From: Flavobacteriaceae bacterium
GTDB taxonomy: Bacteria > Bacteroidota > Bacteroidia > Flavobacteriales > Flavobacteriaceae
Direction: 5' to 3'
DNA length: 64,000 bases
Assembly (NCBI GenBank): GCA_017858055.1
Contig: JAFMCA010000005.1
Location: 1-64,000, forward strand
The position numbers and the translations under genes were made by a program. Positions 34,368-41,998 of this stretch are shown here, piece after piece (position 1 is the stretch's first letter; each line of letters opens with the position of its first letter). A model generated the notes under the pieces. It worked only from the letters and a program-made list of their open reading frames with translations, ran no database searches and was not told where the DNA came from.

Positions 34368-36835
34368 CGTTTTTTTGCAGCTTTCTTTTTAGTTTTGGAT
34401 TTGCCTAGATATTTTTCTGCGTCCTCTAAAGTTAATGAAATAGCGTCTATCTCTTTACCAATTTCTACTTTTTGCTTGCCCTTAATAATATGGTGTCTTC
34501 CCCATCGCGCTTTTTCAATCCGGATTCCCGCTTCACTCCAATCGTGAATTACTTTCTCTTTTTCTTTTTGGATTTTTTCTTCAATAAGGGTAACAATATC
34601 CGATTCGCTTAAGTTATCAAAATCATATTTTTTATTGACATTAATAAACATACCGCTCCACTTTAAAAAGGGTCCAAATCTCCCTACTCCTTTGGTTACT
34701 GGCAAATCATTATACACATGTATAGGTGCGTCTGCCTTTTGCTTCTCTTGGATAAGTTCTACAGCTAAATCCAAGTCAACTTCCGTTGGAAGCATCCCCT
34801 GGGGAAGTGAAATAAACACATCGTTGTGTTTGATGTAAGGTCCAAAGCGTCCGTTATTGACTTCAATTTCATTGGATTCATAGGAGCCAAGCGTTTTTGG
34901 CATTTCAAACAATTGCATGACCTCCTCAAAAGTGATGCTCTCCAACTGCTGATTGGGTCCTAAACTCGCATAAATGGGTTTTTCATCTTCTTCAGGATCT
35001 CCAATTTGAGCCATAGGTCCAAATTTTCCTAGTCTAACTTTCACTGGTCTTCCAGATTTTGGATCGGTTCCCAAAACGCGTTCGCCAGATTCCCTTTGTG
35101 CATTTTCTTTGACGTGTTCTACATTGGAATGAAACTGCTTGTAAAATATTTTTAACATTTCGGTCCAGTCCTTACCGCCATTGGCAATATCATCAAAACT
35201 TTGCTCTACATCTGCTGTAAAATTAAAGTCCATGATGGTTTCAAAGTTTTCTACTAAAAAGTCGTTCACAATCATCCCGATATCCGTAGGAATAAGTTTT
35301 CCTTTATCTGCTCCAACCTTTTCAGTGAGCACCTCTTGACTGATGAGGTTGTTTTCTAGTGTCAATTGTTCAAAATCTCGTGATTCGCCTTCCGATGAAC
35401 CCTTTTCAACATATTTTCTGTTCTGTACTGTAGAGATCGTAGGCGCATAAGTCGAAGGTCTTCCGATTCCTAACTCCTCCATTTTTTTTACTAGAGAAGC
35501 CTCTGAATAACGATACGGTGGCCTAGAATAACGTTGAGTAGTCACCATTTTTTGAAGCATTAGCAGTTCCCCTTCTTTCACCATTGGCAGCATACCATTG
35601 ATTTCTTCATCTTGGTCATCCACACCTTCAATGTAAAGTTTTAAGAACCCGTCAAAGGTAATCACCTCCCCTTTTGCTACAAATACTTCTTTGTGGCTTG
35701 AAGCATGGATATCTATTTGAGTTCTTTCCAACTGAGCTTCACTCATTTGAGAAGCCACTGTTCTTCTCCATATCAAATCATACAGACGACTTTGATCTCG
35801 GTCTATATCAAGTTTAGTAACTGAAAAATTTGTAGGACGAATTGCTTCGTGGGCTTCTTGAGCCCCTTTATTTTTAGTCTTAAAATTTCTTGGCTTATGG
35901 TATTCTTTTCCATAGACAGATCGTATTTGATCTCCTATTTGATTCTGAGCTTCTACAGATAAATTGACGCTGTCAGTCCTCATGTAGGTGATATGTCCAG
36001 CTTCGTAGAGACGTTGTGCTAGCGTCATGGTTTTACTAACCGAAAAGAAGAGTTTTCTGGAGGCTTCCTGCTGAAGGGTGGACGTGGTAAAAGGTGCTGT
36101 TGGACTTTTAGTTGCCGGCTTTTTCTTGACTTCTTTCACCCTAAATTCAGCATTGATGTTTTTATTTAAAAAAACCTTTGAAGCTTCCAAATCAGGAAAT
36201 ACTTTCAGCAATTGTGAGGGAACTAATTTCCCTTTTGCTGTTAAAAAATTTGCTTGAGTTTTAAAACTTTGTGTGGGTTCAAAATTCCGAATTGCTCGCT
36301 CTTTTTCCACTATAAGACGAACCGCAACCGACTGAACCCTTCCGGCAGAGAGCCCACCCTTGACTTTTCTCCATAATACCGGAGACAATTCATAGCCGAC
36401 TAAACGGTCAAGGATTCTTCTTGCCTGTTGTGCATTTACGAGATTGTAGTCGATTTTGCGTGGGGTTTCAATTGCTTTTAAAATGGCATTTTTTGTGATT
36501 TCAGAAAAAACAATTCGCTTGGAATTCTGGTCATTCAGGTCTAAGGTATTTGCTAAATGCCAGGCGATAGCTTCCCCCTCGCGATCCTCATCACTTGCCA
36601 GCCAAACCGTTTTGGATTTTTTTGCCAAACTCTTTAATTCGCTGACTAATTTTTTTTTATCAGAACTTACAATGTATTTCGCTGAAAAATCTCCATCAAC
36701 ATCTACTCCTAATTCCTTAGAAGGAAGGTCTGCAATGTGCCCAAAACTGGAAGCTACTTTATAATCCTTTCCTAAAAACTTTTCAATTGTCTTTGCTTTT
36801 GCTGGTGATTCTACAATTACTAAATTTTGAGCCAT
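34364..36835 (-). CDS. topA: DNA topoisomerase I
   Basis: About 823 residues from ATG 36835 (MAQNLVIVESPAKAKTIEKF). The frame opens seven codons earlier. Toprim domain about 3-115 with DREGEAIAWHL, active-site tyrosine in TYMRTDS, and a C-terminal set of topoisomerase repeats plus a Lys-rich tail (KTKKKAAKKR). It relaxes negative supercoils. In many flavobacteria, as here, the C-terminus has repeat modules like LGPNQQLESITFEEV and FGPYIKHNDVFISLP instead of four-Cys zinc fingers. Confidence 0.95.
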   Translation of the reverse strand: MAQNLVIVESPAKAKTIEKFLGKDYKVASSFGHIADLPSKELGVDVDGDFSAKYIVSSDKKKLVSELKSLAKKSKTVWLASDEDREGEAIAWHLANTLDLNDQNSKRIVFSEITKNAILKAIETPRKIDYNLVNAQQARRILDRLVGYELSPVLWRKVKGGLSAGRVQSVAVRLIVEKERAIRNFEPTQSFKTQANFLTAKGKLVPSQLLKVFPDLEASKVFLNKNINAEFRVKEVKKKPATKSPTAPFTTSTLQQEASRKLFFSVSKTMTLAQRLYEAGHITYMRTDSVNLSVEAQNQIGDQIRSVYGKEYHKPRNFKTKNKGAQEAHEAIRPTNFSVTKLDIDRDQSRLYDLIWRRTVASQMSEAQLERTQIDIHASSHKEVFVAKGEVITFDGFLKLYIEGVDDQDEEINGMLPMVKEGELLMLQKMVTTQRYSRPPYRYSEASLVKKMEELGIGRPSTYAPTISTVQNRKYVEKGSSEGESRDFEQLTLENNLISQEVLTEKVGADKGKLIPTDIGMIVNDFLVENFETIMDFNFTADVEQSFDDIANGGKDWTEMLKIFYKQFHSNVEHVKENAQRESGERVLGTDPKSGRPVKVRLGKFGPMAQIGDPEEDEKPIYASLGPNQQLESITFEEVMQLFEMPKTLGSYESNEIEVNNGRFGPYIKHNDVFISLPQGMLPTEVDLDLAVELIQEKQKADAPIHVYNDLPVTKGVGRFGPFLKWSGMFINVNKKYDFDNLSESDIVTLIEEKIQKEKEKVIHDWSEAGIRIEKARWGRHHIIKGKQKVEIGKEIDAISLTLEDAEKYLGKSKTKKKAAKKR

Positions 36836-36853
36836 GAGGATATAATTTCCTCG

Positions 36854-36886
36854 CAAAAGTAGGTAAGTTTTTTTGGAACTTTCAAA
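36854..36886 (-). promoter_or_regulatory. topA: topA promoter, TTTG-N21-TACTTTTG
   Basis: On the minus strand a TTTG (36883-36886) and the -7 box TACTTTTG (36854-36861) are separated by 21 bases, the standard Bacteroidota spacing. The box ends 18 bases before ATG 36835, which supports that start. Confidence 0.65.
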
Positions 36887-36940
36887 TTTTAAATCCGACT
36901 TGTCCTAAATTTGCTCTTTAAATCCCTATTTTAGAAGAAC

Positions 36941-36948
36941 TAAATTTG
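36941..36948 (+). promoter_or_regulatory. -7 box TAAATTTG for the Crp/Fnr gene
   Basis: Exact TAnnTTTG match 26 bases before TTG 36975. A second copy at 36906-36913 could serve as the same element for another start. No ideal -33. Confidence 0.4.
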
Positions 36949-36974
36949 TTTGAATCCATTTTAAAAATTCGCTT

Positions 36975-37607
36975 TTGATTACAGCAGATAGCACGAAAAT
37001 ATTGAAATTTCTTTTTGAAGAGGAGTTGCTCTCTGAAATCCAAAAAGTCAGCCAATTACAAAAAGTACCCAAGGGGGAAATCATGATTGACGTGGGAGAA
37101 CAAGTCAAGTTTATTCCCATATTGCTGGAGGGTGCCATAAAAATTGTTCGAGAAGATGAATCGGGAGAAGAAGTCCTTTTATATTATGTAGAATTTGGTA
37201 ATACCTGCGCGATGACATTGAATTGCTGTTTGGAAAATAGCACTAGTGAAATACGAGCAATTTGTGAAAAAGACACTTCTATTATTATGGTTCCCGTATC
37301 TTTTATGGATAAATGGCTGGTAAACTATCGGTCTTGGAGAAATTTTATTTTTCAAAACTATCAAGACCGACTTAACGAAATGCTCAAAGCTATCGACTCC
37401 CTTACCTTTTTAAAATTAGACGAACGTCTCCGAAACTACTTGAAAGAAAAAAGCAAGGTAGCCGACGATTCAACTTTAGAAGTAACGCATTTAGATATTG
37501 CAACCGATTTAAATTCTTCAAGGGTGGTAATTTCTAGGTTGTTAAAACAAATGGAAAATGAAGGAGAAGTTTCTTTGGGAAGAAATACAATTAAAATTAA
37601 GTATTAA
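36975..37607 (+). CDS. Crp/Fnr family transcriptional regulator with cysteine-rich sensor
   Basis: A 210-residue regulator. A cyclic-nucleotide-binding-like beta domain (about 12-120) is followed by a dimer helix and a Crp-type winged helix-turn-helix (about 145-210, HLDIATDLNSSRVVISRLLKQMENEG). No N-terminal FNR iron-sulfur cysteines are present, but Cys78, Cys84, Cys85 and Cys97 cluster in the sensor barrel (NTCAMTLNCCLEN and AIC). Start TTG at 36975. Two -7-like boxes (TAAATTTG at 36906 and 36941) lie upstream. The next genes handle sulfur compounds and carry palindromes in the spacing expected of its binding sites, so a reactive-sulfur sensor is the best guess. Confidence 0.88.
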   Translation: MITADSTKILKFLFEEELLSEIQKVSQLQKVPKGEIMIDVGEQVKFIPILLEGAIKIVREDESGEEVLLYYVEFGNTCAMTLNCCLENSTSEIRAICEKDTSIIMVPVSFMDKWLVNYRSWRNFIFQNYQDRLNEMLKAIDSLTFLKLDERLRNYLKEKSKVADDSTLEVTHLDIATDLNSSRVVISRLLKQMENEGEVSLGRNTIKIKY

Positions 37608-37626
37608 ATGCCAATTTGATGGGAGG

Positions 37627-37642
37627 TGTAACAGATGTTACA
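37627..37642. promoter_or_regulatory. Crp/Fnr operator, perfect palindrome before the SulP gene
   Basis: TGTAACAGATGTTACA is a perfect 6-4-6 palindrome of the type bound by Crp/Fnr dimers. Its centre is 28.5 bp before the -7 box, about -40 from the inferred start, the position of class II activation. It lies 20 bp after the Crp/Fnr gene stop codon. A variant with the same spacing precedes the metallo-hydrolase gene. Confidence 0.7.
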
Positions 37643-37662
37643 TCCATAACAATAATCTGTTC

Positions 37663-37670
37663 TATTTTTG
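37663..37670 (+). promoter_or_regulatory. -7 box TATTTTTG of the SulP gene
   Basis: Exact TAnnTTTG match, 20 bp after the operator. It contains or adjoins the in-frame TGA at 37669-37671, so translation must begin downstream of it. Confidence 0.6.
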
Positions 37671-37683
37671 AGTAAAATTTAAG

Positions 37684-39408
37684 ATTCTGAAAAATTATTT
37701 TCCTTTTTTAAGTTGGATTTCAAGTTACCGACTAGACTCTTTCAAACCTGACTTACTTGCTGGTATTACAGTTGCTGTACTTCTGATTCCTCAAGGAATG
37801 GCTTATGCTTTAATCGCAGGTTTACCCCCTATCTATGGACTTTATGCGGCACTTACCCCACAAATCGTGTACGCTTTCCTTGGGACTTCAAGGCAACTTG
37901 CTGTAGGGCCGGTGGCAATGGATTCGCTTTTGGTGGCAGCTGGATTAAGTGCTCTAAGTATTGTGGATCCTAGTCAATACATCCAAATGGCTATACTGTT
38001 GGCTTTATTTATGGGAGTCATTCAATTTTTATTAGGGATGCTGCGAATGGGTTTTATTGTCTCCTATCTATCCAAACCTGTAATTAGCGGATTCACCTCA
38101 GCGGCTGCAATAATTATTGGGCTAAGTCAATTTAAACACCTTTTAGGAGTTTCGATCCCACAGAGCAACAAACTTCATGTGGTCATAAACTCTTTTTTGA
38201 ATACCTCCTCCCCCATTCAATTTCAAACTTTTCTAATAGGAATTGTAGGGATTCTTATGATTGTACTTATTAAAAAATGGAGTCCAAAATTTCCTTCAGC
38301 TCTTTTGGCGGTAATCGTAGGTATTGCTTGGGTTTATTTTAATCAGTTAAATGAAAAAGGGGTAGAGGTTGTAGGATTAATCCCACAAGGACTTCCCTCT
38401 TTTCAAATCGTGTCTTTTGAAATAGAAACCGTAAAACAATTATTCCCAACTGCTTTAACCCTCGCTTTGGTTGCATTTATGGAAGCGATCTCTGTAGCCA
38501 AAGCCATTGAGGAAAAGCACAAAACCTATCACATTGACCCAAATCAAGAACTTCTTGCTTTAGGAACTGCAAACGTTATTGGTTCCTTCTTTCAATCCTA
38601 TCCCACTACAGGTGGATTTTCAAGAACAGCTGTCAACGATCAGGCTGGAGCCAAAACGGGAATGGCGGCTCTGATTACTGCGACTATAGTTGGTTTAATC
38701 CTTTTGTTTTTCACCCATTGGTTTTTTTACTTACCCAAATCAATCTTAGCAGCAATTATCATTGTAGCTGTTTTCAATTTGATTGACTTTAAGTTTGCAA
38801 TACGTCTATTCAAAAACAGAAAAGATGAATTTATCGTTTTATTACTCACCTTTTTATTCACCTTGTTTATAGGTATCACAGAGGGTATACTATTTGGAGT
38901 AGTCCTATCGCTTCTTTTGCTAGTATTCAGAGCTTCAAAACCACATTACGCTTTCTTAGGCAGAATCGGAACCACAAATTATTTTAAAAACATCGATCGT
39001 TTTTCGGATGAAGTGGTCCATCGGGATGATCTTATTATTTTGCGGTTTGATGCACAATTGTTTTTTGGAAATATTGAGTATTTCAAAAAACTTGTAGAAA
39101 AGGCTATCCATGCAAAAGAAAAAACAATAAAAGGCTTTATCATCAACGCTCGTGCCATCAATTATATTGATATAACCGCCTCAGAACAACTTTACGATCT
39201 AATTGCATCATTACAGAAAAAAGGAATTCGCGTAATGATAGTTGGTGCTATTGGACCTGCAAGGGATTTAATTTTAAAAAGCAATATCATTACCATTCTT
39301 AAAAAACAAAATCTATTTATCACCTCAGGTGACGCAACCGATAATTTTGATGGATTAACAAAAAAAACCCCTTTGCAAAAAAAAATAAGTAGACAAACAA
39401 ATTCCTAA
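37684..39408 (+). CDS. SulP family transporter in the sulfur cluster, non-standard start
   Basis: A SulP/SLC26 carrier. The first ATG, 37798, falls inside helix 1. Upstream in frame, ATT 37684 then LKNYFPFLSWISSYRLDSFKPDLLAGITVAVLLIPQGM reproduces the usual N-terminus, and the frame is closed by TGA at 37669. So translation probably begins at ATT 37684 or CTG 37687, giving about 574 residues. Also seen are AGLPPIYGLYAALTPQ, TGGFSRTAVN and a STAS domain (about 470-560) with YIDITAS. Sulfate, sulfite or bicarbonate could be the substrate; the surrounding genes favour a sulfur oxyanion. Controlled by the palindrome at 37627. Confidence 0.88.
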   Translation: MLKNYFPFLSWISSYRLDSFKPDLLAGITVAVLLIPQGMAYALIAGLPPIYGLYAALTPQIVYAFLGTSRQLAVGPVAMDSLLVAAGLSALSIVDPSQYIQMAILLALFMGVIQFLLGMLRMGFIVSYLSKPVISGFTSAAAIIIGLSQFKHLLGVSIPQSNKLHVVINSFLNTSSPIQFQTFLIGIVGILMIVLIKKWSPKFPSALLAVIVGIAWVYFNQLNEKGVEVVGLIPQGLPSFQIVSFEIETVKQLFPTALTLALVAFMEAISVAKAIEEKHKTYHIDPNQELLALGTANVIGSFFQSYPTTGGFSRTAVNDQAGAKTGMAALITATIVGLILLFFTHWFFYLPKSILAAIIIVAVFNLIDFKFAIRLFKNRKDEFIVLLLTFLFTLFIGITEGILFGVVLSLLLLVFRASKPHYAFLGRIGTTNYFKNIDRFSDEVVHRDDLIILRFDAQLFFGNIEYFKKLVEKAIHAKEKTIKGFIINARAINYIDITASEQLYDLIASLQKKGIRVMIVGAIGPARDLILKSNIITILKKQNLFITSGDATDNFDGLTKKTPLQKKISRQTNS

Positions 39409-39414
39409 GGGTTC

Positions 39415-39430
39415 TGTAACATCGATTACA
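39415..39430. promoter_or_regulatory. Crp/Fnr operator variant before the metallo-hydrolase gene
   Basis: TGTAACATCGATTACA matches the 37627 site in 12 of 16 positions, with TGTAA and TTACA arms intact. Its end is 20 bp before the -7-like TAATTTTA at 39451-39458, exactly as at the first site. Confidence 0.65.
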
Positions 39431-39450
39431 TACAACTAAATCATTAATCG

Positions 39451-39458
39451 TAATTTTA
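39451..39458 (+). promoter_or_regulatory. -7-like box TAATTTTA
   Basis: Differs from TAnnTTTG in the last base. It lies 16 bases before ATG 39475 and at the conserved distance from the palindrome. Confidence 0.5.
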
Positions 39459-39474
39459 CTTAAAATTAAATACC

Positions 39475-40884
39475 ATGAAAATCGAACAAATTTATACCGG
39501 CTGCCTTTCACAAGGAGCTTATTATATTGAAAGTAACGGGGAAGCAGCAATCATTGATCCCCTCAGAGAAGTCGCTCCTTACATTGAAAAGGCCTTAAAA
39601 AATAAAGCCACTATAAAATATATTTTTGAAACTCATTTTCATGCCGATTTTGTAAGCGGTCACGTAACGTTAGCAAAAGAAACGGGGGCTACAATTGTTT
39701 ATGGACCTCAAGCAAAAACTGGATTTGAATCCCTGATTGCAAAAGATCAACAAGAATTTAAAATTGGGGACATCACGCTGACCGTTTTGCATACTCCTGG
39801 ACATACGATGGAAAGCACCACCTATCTACTTCGAGATGAAAATCGCAAAGATATTGCCATTTTTAGTGGTGATACGCTATTCTTAGGTGATGTTGGACGT
39901 CCAGATCTCGCTCAAAAAGCAGCCGATTTAACCCAAGAAGATCTTGCAGGAATACTATATGACAGTCTGCGTAAAAAAATCATGCCTCTGGCAGATGATG
40001 TTCTTGTATATCCAGCTCATGGTGCAGGTTCTGCTTGTGGTAAAAACCTAAGTAAAGAAACCGTGGGCACATTAGGGGAACAGAAGAAAACAAACTACGC
40101 CCTTCGCGCAGACATGACCAAAGAAGAATTCATTAAAGAAGTTACGGAGGGTTTACTCCCACCACCTCAATACTTTCCTTTGAATGTAAAAATGAATAAG
40201 GAGGGATATGAAGACATTCAGGATGTCTTGGAATCTGGCACACGTCCTCTTTCCGCTGAGGCTTTTGAAGTTGCAGCAAATGAGACAGGGGCAGTCATTC
40301 TCGATGTAAGACATCAAGACGAATTCGCCAAAGGACATATTCCTCAATCGATTTTTATCGGGATAGATGGTGGTTTTGCTCCCTGGGTCGGTGCCCTCGT
40401 AGGGAATGTTAAACAAGCTATATTATTAGTTACTCCAGAAGGTAGAGAAGAAGAAACTGTAACTCGTTTAGCACGTGTTGGCTTCGACAATACCCTTGGT
40501 TATCTTAAAGGCGGTGTTGAGGCTTGGAAAAAAGAAGGAAAACAATTGGATGCTGTAGAGGGGATTGAAACTACTGAATTAAAAAGTAGAATGGAAGCCA
40601 ATGAACTCGAGATTTTTGATGTGCGTAAGCCAGGTGAATTCCTTTCAGAACATATTCCAAATGCACACAATACGCCCCTAGACTTTATTAACGAACATAT
40701 GGCTGAATTTCCGTCAAAAAACCCCTTTTACGTTCATTGCGCTGGCGGATATCGCAGTATGATTGCTGCTTCGATTCTAAAAAGCAGGGGGATTCACAAT
40801 TTAATTGACATTAAGGGTGGATTTGCAAAAATCAAAGAAACTGGAATCGAAGTATCGGATTACATTTGTCCTTCAACACTATAA
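39475..40884 (+). CDS. Metallo-hydrolase with two rhodanese domains (persulfide-type)
   Basis: A 469-residue protein. A metallo-beta-lactamase domain (about 1-240) has THFHADFVSGH (His54, His56, Asp58), HTPGHT, SGDTLFLGDVGRPD and PAHGAGSACG, as in ETHE1-like persulfide dioxygenases. The first rhodanese module (about 265-350) lacks the catalytic Cys: its loop reads VTPEGREE. The second (about 370-465) has HCAGGYRS with Cys422, followed by a further Cys465 at the end. No signal peptide, so it is cytoplasmic. It probably oxidises or transfers sulfane sulfur. First gene of the unit with the YeeE/YedE pair. Confidence 0.9.
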   Translation: MKIEQIYTGCLSQGAYYIESNGEAAIIDPLREVAPYIEKALKNKATIKYIFETHFHADFVSGHVTLAKETGATIVYGPQAKTGFESLIAKDQQEFKIGDITLTVLHTPGHTMESTTYLLRDENRKDIAIFSGDTLFLGDVGRPDLAQKAADLTQEDLAGILYDSLRKKIMPLADDVLVYPAHGAGSACGKNLSKETVGTLGEQKKTNYALRADMTKEEFIKEVTEGLLPPPQYFPLNVKMNKEGYEDIQDVLESGTRPLSAEAFEVAANETGAVILDVRHQDEFAKGHIPQSIFIGIDGGFAPWVGALVGNVKQAILLVTPEGREEETVTRLARVGFDNTLGYLKGGVEAWKKEGKQLDAVEGIETTELKSRMEANELEIFDVRKPGEFLSEHIPNAHNTPLDFINEHMAEFPSKNPFYVHCAGGYRSMIAASILKSRGIHNLIDIKGGFAKIKETGIEVSDYICPSTL

Positions 40885-40896
40885 ATACTTTAAATA

Positions 40897-41454
40897 ATGG
40901 AATGGATTTTTAAACCCTGGCCTTGGTTTATCGGTGGGCCAATGATAGCACTTGTGCTCTTTTTACTCCTCTATTTTGGAAAAAACTTTGGAATGTCCTC
41001 GAACTTAAGAACACTCTGTACAATTTGTGGGGCAGGAAAATCCTCAGAATTTTTCAATTTCGATTGGAAAAAACAACAATGGAACCTGATGGTCTCTCTG
41101 GGAGCCATTCTGGGTGGTGGAATTGCATCCCAATGGTTAAGTCTGGATTCCAGTGTGCTAATTCACCCCGATACGATTGCTAAACTTCAGGAACTCAACA
41201 TAGAAAGTGCTGGAACGGCATATCTCCCTGATGAGCTTTTTAGTTTAGAAGCGCTCCTCCAACCCAAAGTGTTGTTGATCTTAGCAATTGGAGGTTTTTT
41301 AGTAGGATTTGGCGCTCGCTATGCTGGAGGATGTACTTCAGGACATGCCATTTCAGGCTTGAGCAATCTTCAATTGGTATCTCTTTACGCCGTCATTGGA
41401 TTTTTTGCTGGCGGACTATTAATGAATCACTTTTTACTTCCCTATATACTCTAA
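40897..41454 (+). CDS. YeeE/YedE family protein, N-terminal half (thiosulfate-type transporter)
   Basis: A 185-residue membrane protein with about four spans. The motif GFGARYAGGCTSGHAISG with Cys146 is the conserved transport cysteine region of YeeE/TsuA. Cys41 and Cys44 (CTICG) lie near the N-terminus. Known YeeE proteins take up thiosulfate. Here the transporter is split over two genes; the next begins 3 bp later. It is 12 bp after the metallo-hydrolase gene and shares its promoter. Confidence 0.88.
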   Translation: MEWIFKPWPWFIGGPMIALVLFLLLYFGKNFGMSSNLRTLCTICGAGKSSEFFNFDWKKQQWNLMVSLGAILGGGIASQWLSLDSSVLIHPDTIAKLQELNIESAGTAYLPDELFSLEALLQPKVLLILAIGGFLVGFGARYAGGCTSGHAISGLSNLQLVSLYAVIGFFAGGLLMNHFLLPYIL

Positions 41455-41457
41455 GCT

Positions 41458-41871
41458 ATGAGACAACTTATATTTTTATTTATCGGAATTCTTTTTGGAA
41501 TTACTATGTACAAATCTGAAGCAGCCTCATGGTTTAGAATTTATGAAATGTTTCAATTCAAATCCTTTCATATGTATGGAATTATCGGGTCTGCACTCGT
41601 CCTGGGCGTATTGATGATTCAACTCATCAAACGCAACAAAATAAAATCTGCTTTTGGTGAAACAATCTCCATTCCAGATAAAGAAAAAAGCTTTTATCGT
41701 TATGCTTACGGAGGTATCCTCTTTGGTTTAGGCTGGGCTCTGGCAGGTGCTTGTCCTGGTCCCATGTTTACTCTATTAGGCGCTGGTTTTTACTCTATTC
41801 TTGTTGTTATCTTTTTTGCTGTTTTGGGGACATGGGTTTATGGACGAATCGCTAGTAAATTGCCTCACTAG
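41458..41871 (+). CDS. YeeE/YedE family protein, C-terminal half (DUF6691 type)
   Basis: A 137-residue membrane protein with three to four spans. GLGWALAGACPGPMFTLLGAG, with Cys99, is the second conserved cysteine motif of YeeE-type transporters. It presumably pairs with the 185-residue protein to make one thiosulfate or related sulfur-anion channel. Last gene of the sulfur cluster. Confidence 0.87.
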   Translation: MRQLIFLFIGILFGITMYKSEAASWFRIYEMFQFKSFHMYGIIGSALVLGVLMIQLIKRNKIKSAFGETISIPDKEKSFYRYAYGGILFGLGWALAGACPGPMFTLLGAGFYSILVVIFFAVLGTWVYGRIASKLPH

Positions 41872-41958
41872 TTTTCAATCCCTCTTTCAATTTCGGATTA
41901 TTACGAAATCCTAAAAATATTCGGGACTGACAAAATGGCAATATCAGTTGGATTTTTG

Positions 41959-41966
41959 TAATTTTG
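41959..41966 (+). promoter_or_regulatory. miaB: -7 box TAATTTTG for miaB
   Basis: Exact TAnnTTTG match, 32 bases before ATG 41999. No TTG at the best -33 distance. Confidence 0.45.
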
Positions 41967-41998
41967 CATTGCATTAGACATAAAAACGACCAACACGA

